Shown here in pieces: positions 24,049-39,175 of a stretch of 64,000 nucleotides of DNA (position 1 is the first letter of the stretch; each line of letters begins with the position of its first letter). The notes beneath the pieces were generated by a model that searched no databases, was not told where the DNA came from, and saw nothing but the letters and a program-made list of their open reading frames with translations. A program made the translations under genes and the position numbers. Source of the stretch: Oasisia sp. SBJ-2009 (taxonomy: Eukaryota > Annelida > Polychaeta > Sabellida > Siboglinidae); NCBI GenBank assembly GCA_964017155.1, contig OZ024867.1:27080609-27144608 (forward strand). Direction: 5' to 3'.

Positions 24049-26580
24049 GACATACCAATACATGCGACCACAATGGAGGAATGGCTGAGTTACCTGGCCT
24101 ATGCAGTTAACAGCGATACATCTGAGTCATGCATGCAGAGAACCTCCAACACAAAAATGTCATCGTCAACGTTGAAATGACAGCAGTCTCTTCACTACAT
24201 ACAATCCAGAGCATTATACACCACTTAAAATAGTAAGTTTGACTTCAGCATCATTTCAATGTCCAGGTTTAATAAGTAGTCTTCAAATTGCCCATGCACA
24301 AAGCATATGTCCTGATGCAGATAGTAACTCCTGTTTGTACCAACACAGTGTCAATCCAAAATAATAAAGTTGATACATGGCATGCATTGAGTCTTTTTTA
24401 GACTAGAGTCAGCATGAATGATTATGTTTTTTTACAAAATAGCTCTCACAATGTGCCAGCCATCATAACTTTGTTCGTGTCCCTTGTGTAAAGGTATACA
24501 ATTACTAGCACCATATTTCATATTTGGCATATATTTACATTTTCAAGAACTTTTTCACACATAACAGTGACCATTTGTGGACAAAACTACAATTCTCACA
24601 CACCTCTGTAGCAGCAACATCATCTGAAATGCAAAAATGGCACCTAGCATTTCTGTTGCCATGGAGCTTCCTAACCCAGTTATTAGGGCACAGAGCACTG
24701 TTGATTTTCCCATTGGCGGCCATGTTAACGTTTTGTCAGATTATAAGGAAACTGGATTAAATTTTAACACAATCACTGCAGTCATGTCACTGATATGCTG
24801 ATCAAATTTCTTCAAAAAAGCATATTTCAGGCTCTCTTAAAATGCTTGCATGTGTTCTGACCCTCAATATTGACCAAACTGAGCACGCTTTTCTGCATTC
24901 GCAGGGTCATGTAAGAAAAAATGGCTTAAAATCACTACGCCAACTACACTCTGCCTAACATGCGTCATTGCACTGCAGGTATATCATAGCACTTAACCTA
25001 CTGGTATGCCTGTCCTACGGTACTCATTTCACATTAATTTCTTTTTTCAAAATCTCAAAAGACACAATTATTAAGGTACTACATTCGTATGGGTTAGACC
25101 AGCAAGTCTAACTGTGCTCTGACCCCTAATATGAATTTTGAATTTTTTTTAAATCCTTTAATTTAGGCACTTTTGAAAGCTGCATATATATCATGCAGGA
25201 GGCCAACAAATCAATGTCATCCCTTAATCTGGTATTTTTTTGTACCCACTTTACAAATGACCACCCGCGCCTTATTTTATGGTCCAATATTGTATAAATA
25301 AATAAAAAACCTCTTATGGTGCTGACCACACTGCAACTTACAGCTTGCGTATATATGCATAGAGAATATGTCTGTGACAGCCAACCATATAATCTGCAAG
25401 AAAATCATGCATAGTCTGTTGTTACCATATTGTGAAATAAAAAATATACAAAAACAGTTATGTCACTCCTACCCTACATAATAATGTCCATATTTCACTT
25501 TAAAATGGGGATTTCAGAAAAGTGAGGTAACACAGCTTGTCAAATGTAATGCCATTACACAGCCCAATTAGTGCACATGCTCAGAACAATGGATCAATGA
25601 TTGCTGTATCCTCACAGAGCTTACAGGCCAGTATCAGATCAAAGGCATGCCCAGTCACACTTCCTGTAAGCCTGTCATAAATCCTGATGCCTCTTGGACT
25701 TTCCTTTGAGGACAGCTAGTGACAGACATGTGTCAGTGGTATAGATAGACAGATGACTTATTCCTCTTTCATGTCATATATTCAGTCTTGACATATCTCT
25801 TTAAGCAAATAATACATAGCTTATCAAGTTACCCCACCCCCCATAAAAAATTGACCATCCAGGCACTCTTGATGAGGATTTTAGACTGACAAGATGGGCT
25901 TGGCTCCTAAAAGTTGTATTATGGTATTCAGTGACAATATTCATTGGAATTAGTCTGCGTTTGGTGCAATGAAGGATGCTAAAAATAAGCATTGGGAATG
26001 CATTCTGTAGTGTGGTGGAAATAAGACTTAATGTTGGTGGTTTGAGAAAAAAGTCAACCATATCATGGTCCTATGACATAACACTTTATGTATGAGAGAA
26101 TAAAATATTACATTGGAACCATTCTGTGTCAATGACAATGATAGTTACTTTGGCCATGGGCAATATGCACATTGCTTATAACAACTGGCACTGAAATGGT
26201 AATTAGGACATACATTTTATTTCACACATTGATAAAGCAGAAAATACAAGGCCTAAAAGGTATATTTCATATTAGCAGTGATACCTGTGATAAAAAGGGG
26301 AGTACATATACAATTTTGACAACTTTGACAACTCTGTGAGCCTCCTTACTCACTGCGTTCAACACAGTTGGATGAAGACTGACACAGCTATTCAAGGCAA
26401 ATAATGACTAGACAAAACCAGAGAGAGTGTGTGTGTGCTCGCGCCTGCCTACGTGCATATACGTATATGCACGCATATGTGTGTGCGCATACATGCACAT
26501 GCACATTTCAATGCAACGCGTCTGTACACTCAATATACAGTATATAGCCCTAGTTTCAAAATACATGATCAACTTGCCGA
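24049..26580 (+). repeat. Macrosatellite unit 5 (mosaic)
   Basis: 2,532 bp. The first part matches units 8-15 (TTTTTTAGACTAGAGTC, which lacks the ACTAAACTAG stretch, and GAATGATTATG). The middle matches subfamily A (CTGTCCTACGG, TAATATGAATTTTG). Confidence 0.93.
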
Positions 26581-29063
26581 GACATACCAATACATGCGAC
26601 CACAATGGAGGAATCGCTGAGTTACCTGGCCTATGCAGTTAAGAGCGATACATCTGAGTCATGCATGCAGAGAACCTCCAACACAAAAATGTCATCGTCA
26701 ACGTTGAAATGACAGCAGTCTCTTCACTACATACAATCCAGAGCATTCTACACCACTTAAAATAGTAAGTTTGACTTCAGCATCATTTCAATGTCCAGGT
26801 TTAATAAGTAGTCTTCAAATTGCCCATGCCCAAAGCATATGTCCTGATGCAGATAGTAACTCCTGTTTGTACCAACACAGTGTCAATCCAAAATAATAAA
26901 GTTGATACATGGCATGCATTGAGTCTTTTTTAGACTAAACTAGACTAGAGTCAACATGAATGATTCTGGTTTTTTACAAAATAGCTCTCACAATGTGCCA
27001 GCCATCATAACTTTGTTTGTGTCCCTTGTGTAAAGGTATACAATTACTAGCACCATATTTCATATTTGGCATATATTTACATTTTCAAGAACTTTTTCAC
27101 ACATAACAGTGACCATTTGTGGACAAAACTACAATTCTCACACACCTCTGTAGCAGCAACATCATCTGAAATGCAAAAATGGTACCTCTGTTGCCATGGA
27201 GCTTCCTAACCCAGTTATTAGGGCACAGAGCACTGTTGATTTTCCCATTGGCCGCCATGTTAACGTTTTGTCAGATTATAAGGAAACTGGATTAAATTTT
27301 AACACAATCACTGCAGTCATGTCACTGATATGCTGATCAAATTTCGTCAAAAAAGCATATCTCAGGCTCTCTTAAAATGCATGCATGTGTTCTGACCCTC
27401 AATATTGACCAAACTGAGCACGCTTTTCTGCATTCGCAGGGTCATGTAAGAAAAAATGGCTCAAAATCACTACGCCAACTACACTCTGCCTAACATGCGT
27501 CATTGCACTGCAGATATATCATAGCACTTAATCTACTGGTATGCCTGTCCTACGGTACTCATTTCACATTAATTTCTTTTTTCAAAATCTCAAAAGACAC
27601 AATTATTAAGGTACTACATTCGTATGGGTTAGACCAGCAAGTCTAACTGTGCTCTGACCCCTAATAGGAATTTTTTTAAATCCTTTAATTTAGGCACTTT
27701 TGAAAGCTACATATATATCATGCAGGAGGCCAGCAAATCAATGTCATCCTTTAATCTGGTATTTTTTTACCCACTTTACAAATGACCACCCGCGCCTTAT
27801 TTTATGGTTGAATATTGTATAAATAAATAAAAAACCTCTTATGGTGCTGACCACACTGCAACTTACAGCTTGCGTATATATGCATAGAGAATATGTCTGT
27901 GACAGCCAACCATATAATCTGCAAGAAAATCATGCATAGTCTGTTGTTACCATATTGTGAAATAAAAAATATACAAAAACAGTTATGTCACTCCTACCCT
28001 ACATAATAATGTCCATATTTCACTTTAAAATGGGGATTTCAGAAAAGTAAGGTAACACAGCTTGTCAAATGTAATGCCATTACACAGCCCAATTAGTGCA
28101 CATGCTCAGAACAATGGATCAATGATTGCAGTCACACTTCCTGTAAGCCTGTCATAAATCCTGATGCCTCTTGGACTTTCCTTTGAGGACAGCTAGTGAC
28201 AGACATGTGTCAGTGGTATAGATAGACAGATGACTTATTCCTCTTTCATGTCATATATTCAGTCTTGGCATATTTCTTTAAGCAAATAATACATAGCTTA
28301 TCAAGTTACCCCACCCCCCACAAAAAAAATGACCATCCAGGCACTCTTGATGAGGATTTTAGACTGACAAGATAGGCTTGGCTCCTAAAAGTTGTATTAT
28401 GGTATTCAGTGACAATATTCATTGGAATTAGTCTGCATTTGGTGCAATGAAGGATGCTAAAAATAAGCATTGGGAATGCATTCTGTAGTGTGGTGGAAAT
28501 AAGACTTAATGTTGGTGGTTTGAGAAAAAAGTCAACCATATCACGGTCCTATGACATAACACTTTATGTATGAGAGAATAAAATATTACATTGGAACCAT
28601 ACTGTGTCAATGACAATGATAGTTACTTTGGCCATGGGCAATATAATATACACATTGCTTATAACAACTGGCACTGAAATGGTAATTAGGACATACATTT
28701 TATTTCACACATTGACAAAGCAGAAAATACAAGGCCTAAAAGGTATATTTCATATTAGCAGTGATACCTGTGATAAAAAGGGGAGAACATATACAATTTT
28801 GACAACTTTGACAACTCTGTGAGCCTCCTTACTCACTGCGTTCAACACAGTTGGATGAAGACTGACACAGCTATTCAAGGCAAATAATGACTAGACAAAA
28901 CCAGAGAGAGTGTGTGTGTGCTCGCGCCTGCCTACGTGCATATACGTATATGCACGCATATGTGTGTGCGCATACATGCACATGCACATTTCAATGCAAC
29001 GCGTCTGTACACTCAATATACAGTATATAGCCCTAGTTTCAAAATACATGATCAACTTGCCGA
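26581..29063 (+). repeat. Macrosatellite unit 6
   Basis: 2,483 bp, subfamily B. It has GGAATCGCTGAG near 26,609, the 7-bp loss (GGTACCTCTG), GGCCGCCATG, TATGGTTGAATATTG, and a ~48-bp deletion joining GATTGC to AGTCACAC near 28,129. Confidence 0.95.
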
Positions 29064-31552
29064 GACATACCAATACATGCGACCACAATGGAGGAATCGC
29101 TGAGTTACCTGGCCTATGCAGTTAAGAGCGATACATCTGAGTCATGCATGCAGAGAACCTCCAACACAAAAATGTCATCGTCAACGTTGAAATGACAGCA
29201 GTCTCTTCACTACATACAATCCAGAGCATTCTACACCACTTAAAATAGTAAGTTTGACTTCAGCATCATTTCAATGTCCAGGTTTAATAAGTAGTCTTCA
29301 AATTGCCCATGCCCAAAGCATATGTCCTGATGCAGATAGTAACTCCTGTTTGTACCAACACAGTGTCAATCCAAAATAATAAAGTTGATACATGGCATGC
29401 ATTGAGTCTTTTTTAGACTAAACTAGACTAGAGTCAACATGAATGATTCTGGTTTTTTACAAAATAGCTCTCACAATGTGCCAGCCATCATAACTTTGTT
29501 TGTGTCCCTTGTGTAAAGGTATACAATTACTAGCACCATATTTCATATTTGGCATATATTTACATTTTCAAGAACTTTTTCACACATAACAGTGACCATT
29601 TGTGGACAAAACTACAATTCTCACACACCTCTGTAGCAGCAACATCATCTGAAATGCAAAAATGGTACCTCTGTTGCCATGGAGCTTCCTAACCCAGTTA
29701 TTAGGGCACAGAGCACTGTTGATTTTCCCATTGGCCGCCATGTTAACGTTTTGTCAGATTATAAGGAAACTGGATTAAATTTTAACACAATCACTGCAGT
29801 CATGTCACTGATATGCTGATCAAATTTCGTCAAAAAAGCATATCTCAGGCTCTCTTAAAATGCATGCATGTGTTCTGACCCTCAATATTGACCAAACTGA
29901 GCACGCTTTTCTGCATTCGCAGGGTCATGTAAGAAAAAATGGCTCAAAATCACTACGCCAACTACACTCTGCCTAACATGCGTCATTGCACTGCAGATAT
30001 ATCATAGCACTTAATCTACTGGTATGCCTGTCCTACGGTACTCATTTCACATTAATTTCTTTTTTCAAAATCTCAAAAGACACAATTATTAAGGTACTAC
30101 ATTCGTATGGGTTAGACCAGCAAGTCTAACTGTGCTCTGACCCCTAATAGGAATTTTTTTAAATCCTTTAATTTAGGCACTTTTGAAAGCTACATATATA
30201 TCATGCAGGAGGCCAGCAAATCAATGTCATCCTTTAATCTGGTATTTTTTTACCCACTTTACAAATGACCACCCGCGCCTTATTTTATGGTTGAATATTG
30301 TATAAATAAATAAAAAACCTCTTATGGTGCTGACCACACTGCAACTTACAGCTTGCGTATATATGCATAGAGAATATGTCTGTGACAGCCAACCATATAA
30401 TCTGCAAGAAAATCATGCATAGTCTGTTGTTACCATATTGTGAAATAAAAAATATACAAAAACAGTTATGTCACTCCTACCCTACATAATAATGTCCATA
30501 TTTCACTTTAAAATGGGGATTTCAGAAAAGTAAGGTAACACAGCTTGTCAAATGTAATGCCATTACACAGCCCAATTAGTGCACATGCTCAGAACAATGG
30601 ATCAATGATTGCAGTCACACTTCCTGTAAGCCTGTCATAAATCCTGATGCCTCTTGGACTTTCCTTTGAGGACAGCTAGTGACAGACATGTGTCAGTGGT
30701 ATAGATAGACAGATGACTTATTCCTCTTTCATGTCATATATTCAGTCTTGGCATATTTCTTTAAGCAAATAATACATAGCTTATCAAGTTACCCCACCCC
30801 CCACAAAAAAAATGACCATCCAGGCACTCTTGATGAGGATTTTAGACTGACAAGATAGGCTTGGCTCCTAAAAGTTGTATTATGGTATTCAGTGACAATA
30901 TTCATTGGAATTAGTCTGCATTTGGTGCAATGAAGGATGCTAAAAATAAGCATTGGGAATGCATTCTGTAGTGTGGTGGAAATAAGACTTAATGTTGGTG
31001 GTTTGAGAAAAAAGTCAACCATATCACGGTCCTATGACATAACACTTTATGTATGAGAGAATAAAATATTACATTGGAACCATACTGTGTCAATGACAAT
31101 GATAGTTACTTTGGCCATGGGCAATATAATATACACATTGCTTATAACAACTGGCACTGAAATGGTAATTAGGACATACATTTTATTTCACACATTGACA
31201 AAGCAGAAAATACAAGGCCTAAAAGGTATATTTCATATTAGCAGTGATACCTGTGATAAAAAGGGGAGAACATATACAATTTTGACAACTTTGACAACTC
31301 TGTGAGCCTCCTTACTCACTGCGTTCAACACAGTTGGATGAAGACTGACACAGCTATTCAAGGCAAATAATGACTAGACAAAACCAGAGAGAGTGTGTGT
31401 GTGCTCGCGCCTGCCTACGTGCATATACGTATATGCACGCATATGTGTGTGCACATACATGCACATGCACATGCACATTTCAATGCAACGCGTCTGTACA
31501 CTCAATATACAGTATATAGCCCTAGTTTCAAAATACATGATCAACTTGCCGA
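29064..31552 (+). repeat. Macrosatellite unit 7
   Basis: 2,489 bp. It appears identical or nearly so to unit 6 and has the same ~48-bp deletion (near 30,612). Its length difference comes from one extra 6-bp ACATGC step in the purine-pyrimidine tract. Together with unit 6 it looks like a recent single-unit duplication. Confidence 0.95.
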
Positions 31553-34093
31553 GACATACCAATACATGCGACCACAATGAAGGAATGGCTGAGTTACCTG
31601 GCCTATGCAGTTAACAGCGATACATCTGAGTCATGCATGCAGAGAACCTCCAACACAAAAATGTCATCGTCAACGTTGAAATGACAGCAGTCTCTTCACT
31701 ACATACAATCCAGAGCATTATACACCACTTAAAATAGTAAGTTTGACTTCAGCATCATTTCAATGTCCAGGTTTAATAAGTAGTCTTCAAATTGCCCATG
31801 CCCAAAGCATATGTCCTGATGCAGATAGTAACTCCTGTTTGTACCAACACAGTGTCAATCCAAAATAATAAAGTTGATACATGGCATGCATTGAGTCTTT
31901 TTTAGACTAGAGTCAGCATGAATGATTATGTTTTTTTACAAAATAGCTCTCACAATGTGCCAGCCATCATAACTTTGTTCGTGTCCCTTGTGTAAAGGTA
32001 TACAATTACTAGCACCATATTTCATATTTGGCATATATTTACATTTTCAAGAACTTTTTCACACATAACAGTGACCATTTGTGGACAAAACTACAATTCT
32101 CACACACCTCTGTAGCAGCAACATCATCTGAAATGCAAAAATGGCACCTAGCATTTCTGTTGCCATGGAGCTTCCTAACCCAGTTATTAGGGCACAGAGC
32201 ACTGTTGATTTTCCCATTGGCGGCCATGTTAACGTTTTGTCAGATTATAAGGAAACTGGATTAAATTTTAACACAATCACTGCAGTCATGTCACTGATAT
32301 GCTGATCAAATGTCGTCAAAAAAGCATATCTCAGGCTCTCTTAAAATGCATGCATGTGTTCTGACCCTCAATATTGACCAAACTGAGCACGCTTTTCTGC
32401 ATTCGCAGGGTCATGTAAGAAAAAATGGCTAAAAATCACTACGCCAACTACACTCTGCCTAACATGCGTCATTGCACTGCAGATATATCATAGCACTTAA
32501 CCTACTGGTATGCCTGTCCAACGGTACTCATTTCACATTAATTTCTTTTTTCAAAATCTCAAAAGACACAATTATTAAGGTACTACATTCGTATGGGTTA
32601 GACCAGGAAGTCTAACTGTGCTCTGACCCCTAATAGGAATTTTGAATTTTTTTTAAATCCTTTAATTTAGGCACTTTTGAAAGCTACATATATATCATGC
32701 AGGAGGCCAACAAATAAATGTCATCCCTTAATCTGGTATTTTTTTAACCACTTTTCAAATGACCACCCGCGCCTTATTTTATGGTCCAATATTGTATAAA
32801 TAAATAAAAAACCTCTTATGGTGCTGACCACACTGCAACTTACAGCTTGCGTATATATGCATAGAGAATATGTCTGTGACAGCCAACCATATAATCTGCA
32901 AGAAAATCATGCATAGTCTGTTGTTACCATATTGTGAAATAAAAAATATACAAAAACAGTTATGTCACTCCTACCCTACATAATAATGTCCATATTTCAC
33001 TTTAAAATGGGGATTTCAGAAAAGTGAGGTAACACAGCTTGTCAAATGTAATGCCATTACACAGCCCAATTAGTGCACATGCTCAGAACAATGGATCAAT
33101 GATTGCTGTATCCTCACAGAGCTTACAGGCCAGTATCAGATCAAAGGCATGCCCAGTCACACTTCCTGTAAGCCTGTCATAAATCCTGATGCCTCTTGGA
33201 CTTTCCTTTGAGGACAGCTAGTGACAGACATGTGTCAGTGGTATAGATAGACAGATGACTTATTCCTCTTTCATGTCATATATTCAGTCTTGACATATCT
33301 CTTTAAACAAATAATACATAGCTTATCAAGTTACCCCACCCCCCATAACAAATTTACCATCCAGGCACTCTTGATGAGGATTTTAGACTGACAAGATGGG
33401 CTTGGCTCCTAAAAGTTATATTATGGTATTCAGTGACAATATTCATTGGAATTAGTCTGCATTTGGTGCAATGAAGGATGCTAAAAATAAGCATTGGGAA
33501 TGCATTCTGTAGTGTGGTGGAAATAAGACTTAATGTTGGTGGTTTGACAAAAAAGTCAACCATATCATGGTCATATGACATAACACTTTATGTATGAGAG
33601 AATAAAATATTACATTGGAACCATACGGTGTCAATGACAATGATAGTTACTTTGGCCATGGGCAATATAATATACACATTGCTTATAACAACTGGCACTG
33701 AAATGGTAATTAGGACATACATTTTATTTCACACATTGATAAAGCAGAAAATACAAGGCCTAAAAGGTATATTTCATATTAGCAGTGATACCTGTGATAA
33801 AAAGGGGAGAACATATACAATTTTGACAACTTTGACAACTCTGTGAGCCTCCTTACTCACTGCGTTCAACACAGTTGGATGAAGACTGACACAGCTATTC
33901 AAGGCAAATAATGACTAGACAAAACCAGAGAGAGTGTGTGTGTGCTCGCGCCTGCCTACGTGCATATACGTATATGCACGCATATGTGTGTGCACATACA
34001 TGCACATGCACATGCACATTTCAATGCAACGCGTCTGTACACTCAATATACAGTATATAGCCCTAGTTTCAAAATACATGATCAACTTGCCGA
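31553..34093 (+). repeat. Macrosatellite unit 8
   Basis: 2,541 bp, subfamily C. Markers are CCACAATGAAGGAATGG, AGTTAACAGCG, CTGTCCAACGG, CAACAAATAAATG and CATAACAAATTTACC. It is the first of a block of very similar copies. Confidence 0.95.
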
Positions 34094-36634
34094 GACATAC
34101 CAATACATGCGACCACAATGAAGGAATGGCTGAGTTACCTGGCCTATGCAGTTAACAGCGATACATCTGAGTCATGCATGCAGAGAACCTCCAACACAAA
34201 AATGTCATCGTCAACGTTGAAATGACAGCAGTCTCTTCACTACATACAATCCAGAGCATTATACACCACTTAAAATAGTAAGTTTGACTTCAGCATCATT
34301 TCAATGTCCAGGTTTAATAAGTAGTCTTCAAATTGCCCATGCCCAAAGCATATGTCCTGATGCAGATAGTAACTCCTGTTTGTACCAACACAGTGTCAAT
34401 CCAAAATAATAAAGTTGATACATGGCATGCATTGAGTCTTTTTTAGACTAGAGTCAGCATGAATGATTATGTTTTTTTACAAAATAGCTCTCACAATGTG
34501 CCAGCCATCATAACTTTGTTCGTGTCCCTTGTGTAAAGGTATACAATTACTAGCACCATATTTCATATTTGGCATATATTTACATTTTCAAGAACTTTTT
34601 CACACATAACAGTGACCATTTGTGGACAAAACTACAATTCTCACACACCTCTGTAGCAGCAACATCATCTGAAATGCAAAAATGGCACCTAGCATTTCTG
34701 TTGCCATGGAGCTTCCTAACCCAGTTATTAGGGCACAGAGCACTGTTGATTTTCCCATTGGCGGCCATGTTAACGTTTTGTCAGATTATAAGGAAACTGG
34801 ATTAAATTTTAACACAATCACTGCAGTCATGTCACTGATATGCTGATCAAATGTCGTCAAAAAAGCATATCTCAGGCTCTCTTAAAATGCATGCATGTGT
34901 TCTGACCCTCAATATTGACCAAACTGAGCACGCTTTTCTGCATTCGCAGGGTCATGTAAGAAAAAATGGCTAAAAATCACTACGCCAACTACACTCTGCC
35001 TAACATGCGTCATTGCACTGCAGATATATCATAGCACTTAACCTACTGGTATGCCTGTCCAACGGTACTCATTTCACATTAATTTCTTTTTTCAAAATCT
35101 CAAAAGACACAATTATTAAGGTACTACATTCGTATGGGTTAGACCAGGAAGTCTAACTGTGCTCTGACCCCTAATAGGAATTTTGATTTTTTTTTAAATC
35201 CTTTAATTTAGGCACTTTTGAAAGCTACATATATATCATGCAGGAGGCCAACAAATAAATGTCATCCCTTAATCTGGTATTTTTTTAACCACTTTTCAAA
35301 TGACCACCCGCGCCTTATTTTATGGTCCAATATTGTATAAATAAATAAAAAACCTCTTATGGTGCTGACCACACTGCAACTTACAGCTTGCGTATATATG
35401 CATAGAGAATATGTCTGTGACAGCCAACCATATAATCTGCAAGAAAATCATGCATAGTCTGTTGTTACCATATTGTGAAATAAAAAATATACAAAAACAG
35501 TTATGTCACTCCTACCCTACATAATAATGTCCATATTTCACTTTAAAATGGGGATTTCAGAAAAGTGAGGTAACACAGCTTGTCAAATGTAATGCCATTA
35601 CACAGCCCAATTAGTGCACATGCTCAGAACAATGGATCAATGATTGCTGTATCCTCACAGAGCTTACAGGCCAGTATCAGATCAAAGGCATGCCCAGTCA
35701 CACTTCCTGTAAGCCTGTCATAAATCCTGATGCCTCTTGGACTTTCCTTTGAGGACAGCTAGTGACAGACATGTGTCAGTGGTATAGATAGACAGATGAC
35801 TTATTCCTCTTTCATGTCATATATTCAGTCTTGACATATCTCTTTAAACAAATAATACATAGCTTATCAAGTTACCCCACCCCCCATAACAAATTTACCA
35901 TCCAGGCACTCTTGATGAGGATTTTAGACTGACAAGATGGGCTTGGCTCCTAAAAGTTATATTATGGTATTCAGTGACAATATTCATTGGAATTAGTCTG
36001 CATTTGATGCAATGAAGGATGCTAAAAATAAGCATTGGGAATGCATTCTGTAGTGTGGTGGAAATAAGACTTAATGTTGGTGGTTTGACAAAAAAGTCAA
36101 CCATATCATGGTCATATGACATAACACTTTATGTATGAGAGAATAAAATATTACATTGGAACCATACGGTGTCAATGACAATGATAGTTACTTTGGCCAT
36201 GGGCAATATAATATACACATTGCTTATAACAACTGGCACTGAAATGGTAATTAGGACATACATTTTATTTCACACATTGATAAAGCAGAAAATACAAGGC
36301 CTAAAAGGTATATTTCATATTAGCAGTGATACCTGTGATAAAAAGGGGAGAACATATACAATTTTGACAACTTTGACAACTCTGTGAGCCTCCTTACTCA
36401 CTGCGTTCAACACAGTTGGATGAAGACTGACACAGCTATTCAAGGCAAATAATGACTAGACAAAACCAGAGAGAGTGTGTGTGTGCTCGCGCCTGCCTAC
36501 GTGCATATACGTATATGCACGCATATGTGTGTGCACATACATGCACATGCACATGCACATTTCAATGCAACGCGTCTGTACACTCAATATACAGTATATA
36601 GCCCTAGTTTCAAAATACATGATCAACTTGCCGA
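34094..36634 (+). repeat. Macrosatellite unit 9
   Basis: 2,541 bp, subfamily C. It differs from unit 8 by isolated bases, for example TTTTGATTTTTTTT near 35,182 and CATTTGATGC near 36,002. Confidence 0.95.
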
Positions 36635-39175
36635 GACATACCAATACATGCGACCACAATGAAGGAATGGCTGAGTTACCTGGCCTATGCAGTTAACAGC
36701 GATACATCTGAGTCATGCATGCAGAGAACCTCCAACACAAAAATGTCATCGTCAACGTTGAAATGACAGCAGTCTCTTCACTACATACAATCCAGAGCAT
36801 TATACACCACTTAAAATAGTAAGTTTGACTTCAGCATCATTTCAATGTCCAGGTTTAATAAGTAGTCTTCAAATTGCCCATGCCCAAAGCATATGTCCTG
36901 ATGCAGATAGTAACTCCTGTTTGTACCAACACAGTGTCAATCCAAAATAATAAAGTTGATACATGGCATGCATTGAGTCTTTTTTAGACTAGAGTCAGCA
37001 TGAATGATTATGTTTTTTTACAAAATAGCTCTCACAATGTGCCAGCCATCATAACTTTGTTCGTGTCCCTTGTGTAAAGGTATACAATTACTAGCACCAT
37101 ATTTCATATTTGGCATATATTTACATTTTCAAGAACTTTTTCACACATAACAGTGACCATTTGTGGACAAAACTACAATTCTCACACACCTCTGTAGCAG
37201 CAACATCATCTGAAATGCAAAAATGGCACCTAGCATTTCTGTTGCCATGGAGCTTCCTAACCCAGTTATTAGGGCACAGAGCACTGTTGATTTTCCCATT
37301 GGCGGCCATGTTAACGTTTTGTCAGATTATAAGGAAACTGGATTAAATTTTAACACAATCACTGCAGTCATGTCACTGATATGCTGATCAAATGTCGTCA
37401 AAAAAGCATATCTCAGGCTCTCTTAAAATGCATGCATGTGTTCTGACCCTCAATATTGACCAAACTGAGCACGCTTTTCTGCATTCGCAGGGTCATGTAA
37501 GAAAAAATGGCTAAAAATCACTACGCCAACTACACTCTGCCTAACATGCGTCATTGCACTGCAGATATATCATAGCACTTAACCTACTGGTATGCCTGTC
37601 CAACGGTACTCATTTCACATTAATTTCTTTTTTCAAAATCTCAAAAGACACAATTATTAAGGTACTACATTCGTATGGGTTAGACCAGGAAGTCTAACTG
37701 TGCTCTGACCCCTAATAGGAATTTTGAATTTTTTTTAAATCCTTTAATTTAGGCACTTTTGAAAGCTACATATATATCATGCAGGAGGCCAACAAATAAA
37801 TGTCATCCCTTAATCTGGTATTTTTTTAACCACTTTTCAAATGACCACCCGCGCCTTATTTTATGGTCCAATATTGTATAAATAAATAAAAAACCTCTTA
37901 TGGTGCTGACCACACTGCAACTTACAGCTTGCGTATATATGCATAGAGAATATGTCTGTGACAGCCAACCATATAATCTGCAAGAAAATCATGCATAGTC
38001 TGTTGTTACCATATTGTGAAATAAAAAATATACAAAAACAGTTATGTCACTCCTACCCTACATAATAATGTCCATATTTCACTTTAAAATGGGGATTTCA
38101 GAAAAGTGAGGTAACACAGCTTGTCAAATGTAATGCCATTACACAGCCCAATTAGTGCACATGCTCAGAACAATGGATCAATGATTGCTGTATCCTCACA
38201 GAGCTTACAGGCCAGTATCAGATCAAAGGCATGCCCAGTCACACTTCCTGTAAGCCTGTCATAAATCCTGATGCCTCTTGGACTTTCCTTTGAGGACAGC
38301 TAGTGACAGACATGTGTCAGTGGTATAGATAGACAGATGACTTATTCCTCTTTCATGTCATATATTCAGTCTTGACATATCTCTTTAAACAAATAATACA
38401 TAGCTTATCAAGTTACCCCACCCCCCATAACAAATTTACCATCCAGGCACTCTTGATGAGGATTTTAGACTGACAAGATGGGCTTGGCTCCTAAAAGTTA
38501 TATTATGGTATTCAGTGACAATATTCATTGGAATTAGTCTGCATTTGGTGCAATGAAGGATGCTAAAAATAAGCATTGGGAATGCATTCTGTAGTGTGGT
38601 GGAAATAAGACTTAATGTTGGTGGTTTGACAAAAAAGTCAACCATATCATGGTCATATGACATAACACTTTATGTATGAGAGAATAAAATATTACATTGG
38701 AACCATACGGTGTCAATGACAATGATAGTTACTTTGGCCATGGGCAATATAATATACACATTGCTTATAACAACTGGCACTGAAATGGTAATTAGGACAT
38801 ACATTTTATTTCACACATTGATAAAGCAGAAAATACAAGGCCTAAAAGGTATATTTCATATTAGCAGTGATACCTGTGATAAAAAGGGGAGAACATATAC
38901 AATTTTGACAACTTTGACAACTCTGTGAGCCTCCTTACTCACTGCGTTCAACACAGTTGGATGAAGACTGACACAGCTATTCAAGGCAAATAATGACTAG
39001 ACAAAACCAGAGAGAGTGTGTGTGTGCTCGCGCCTGCCTACGTGCATATACGTATATGCACGCATATGTGTGTGCACATACATGCACATGCACATGCACA
39101 TTTCAATGCAACGCGTCTGTACACTCAATATACAGTATATAGCCCTAGTTTCAAAATACATGATCAACTTGCCGA
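36635..39175 (+). repeat. Macrosatellite unit 10
   Basis: 2,541 bp, subfamily C. It has the same length as units 8 and 9. Confidence 0.95.
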
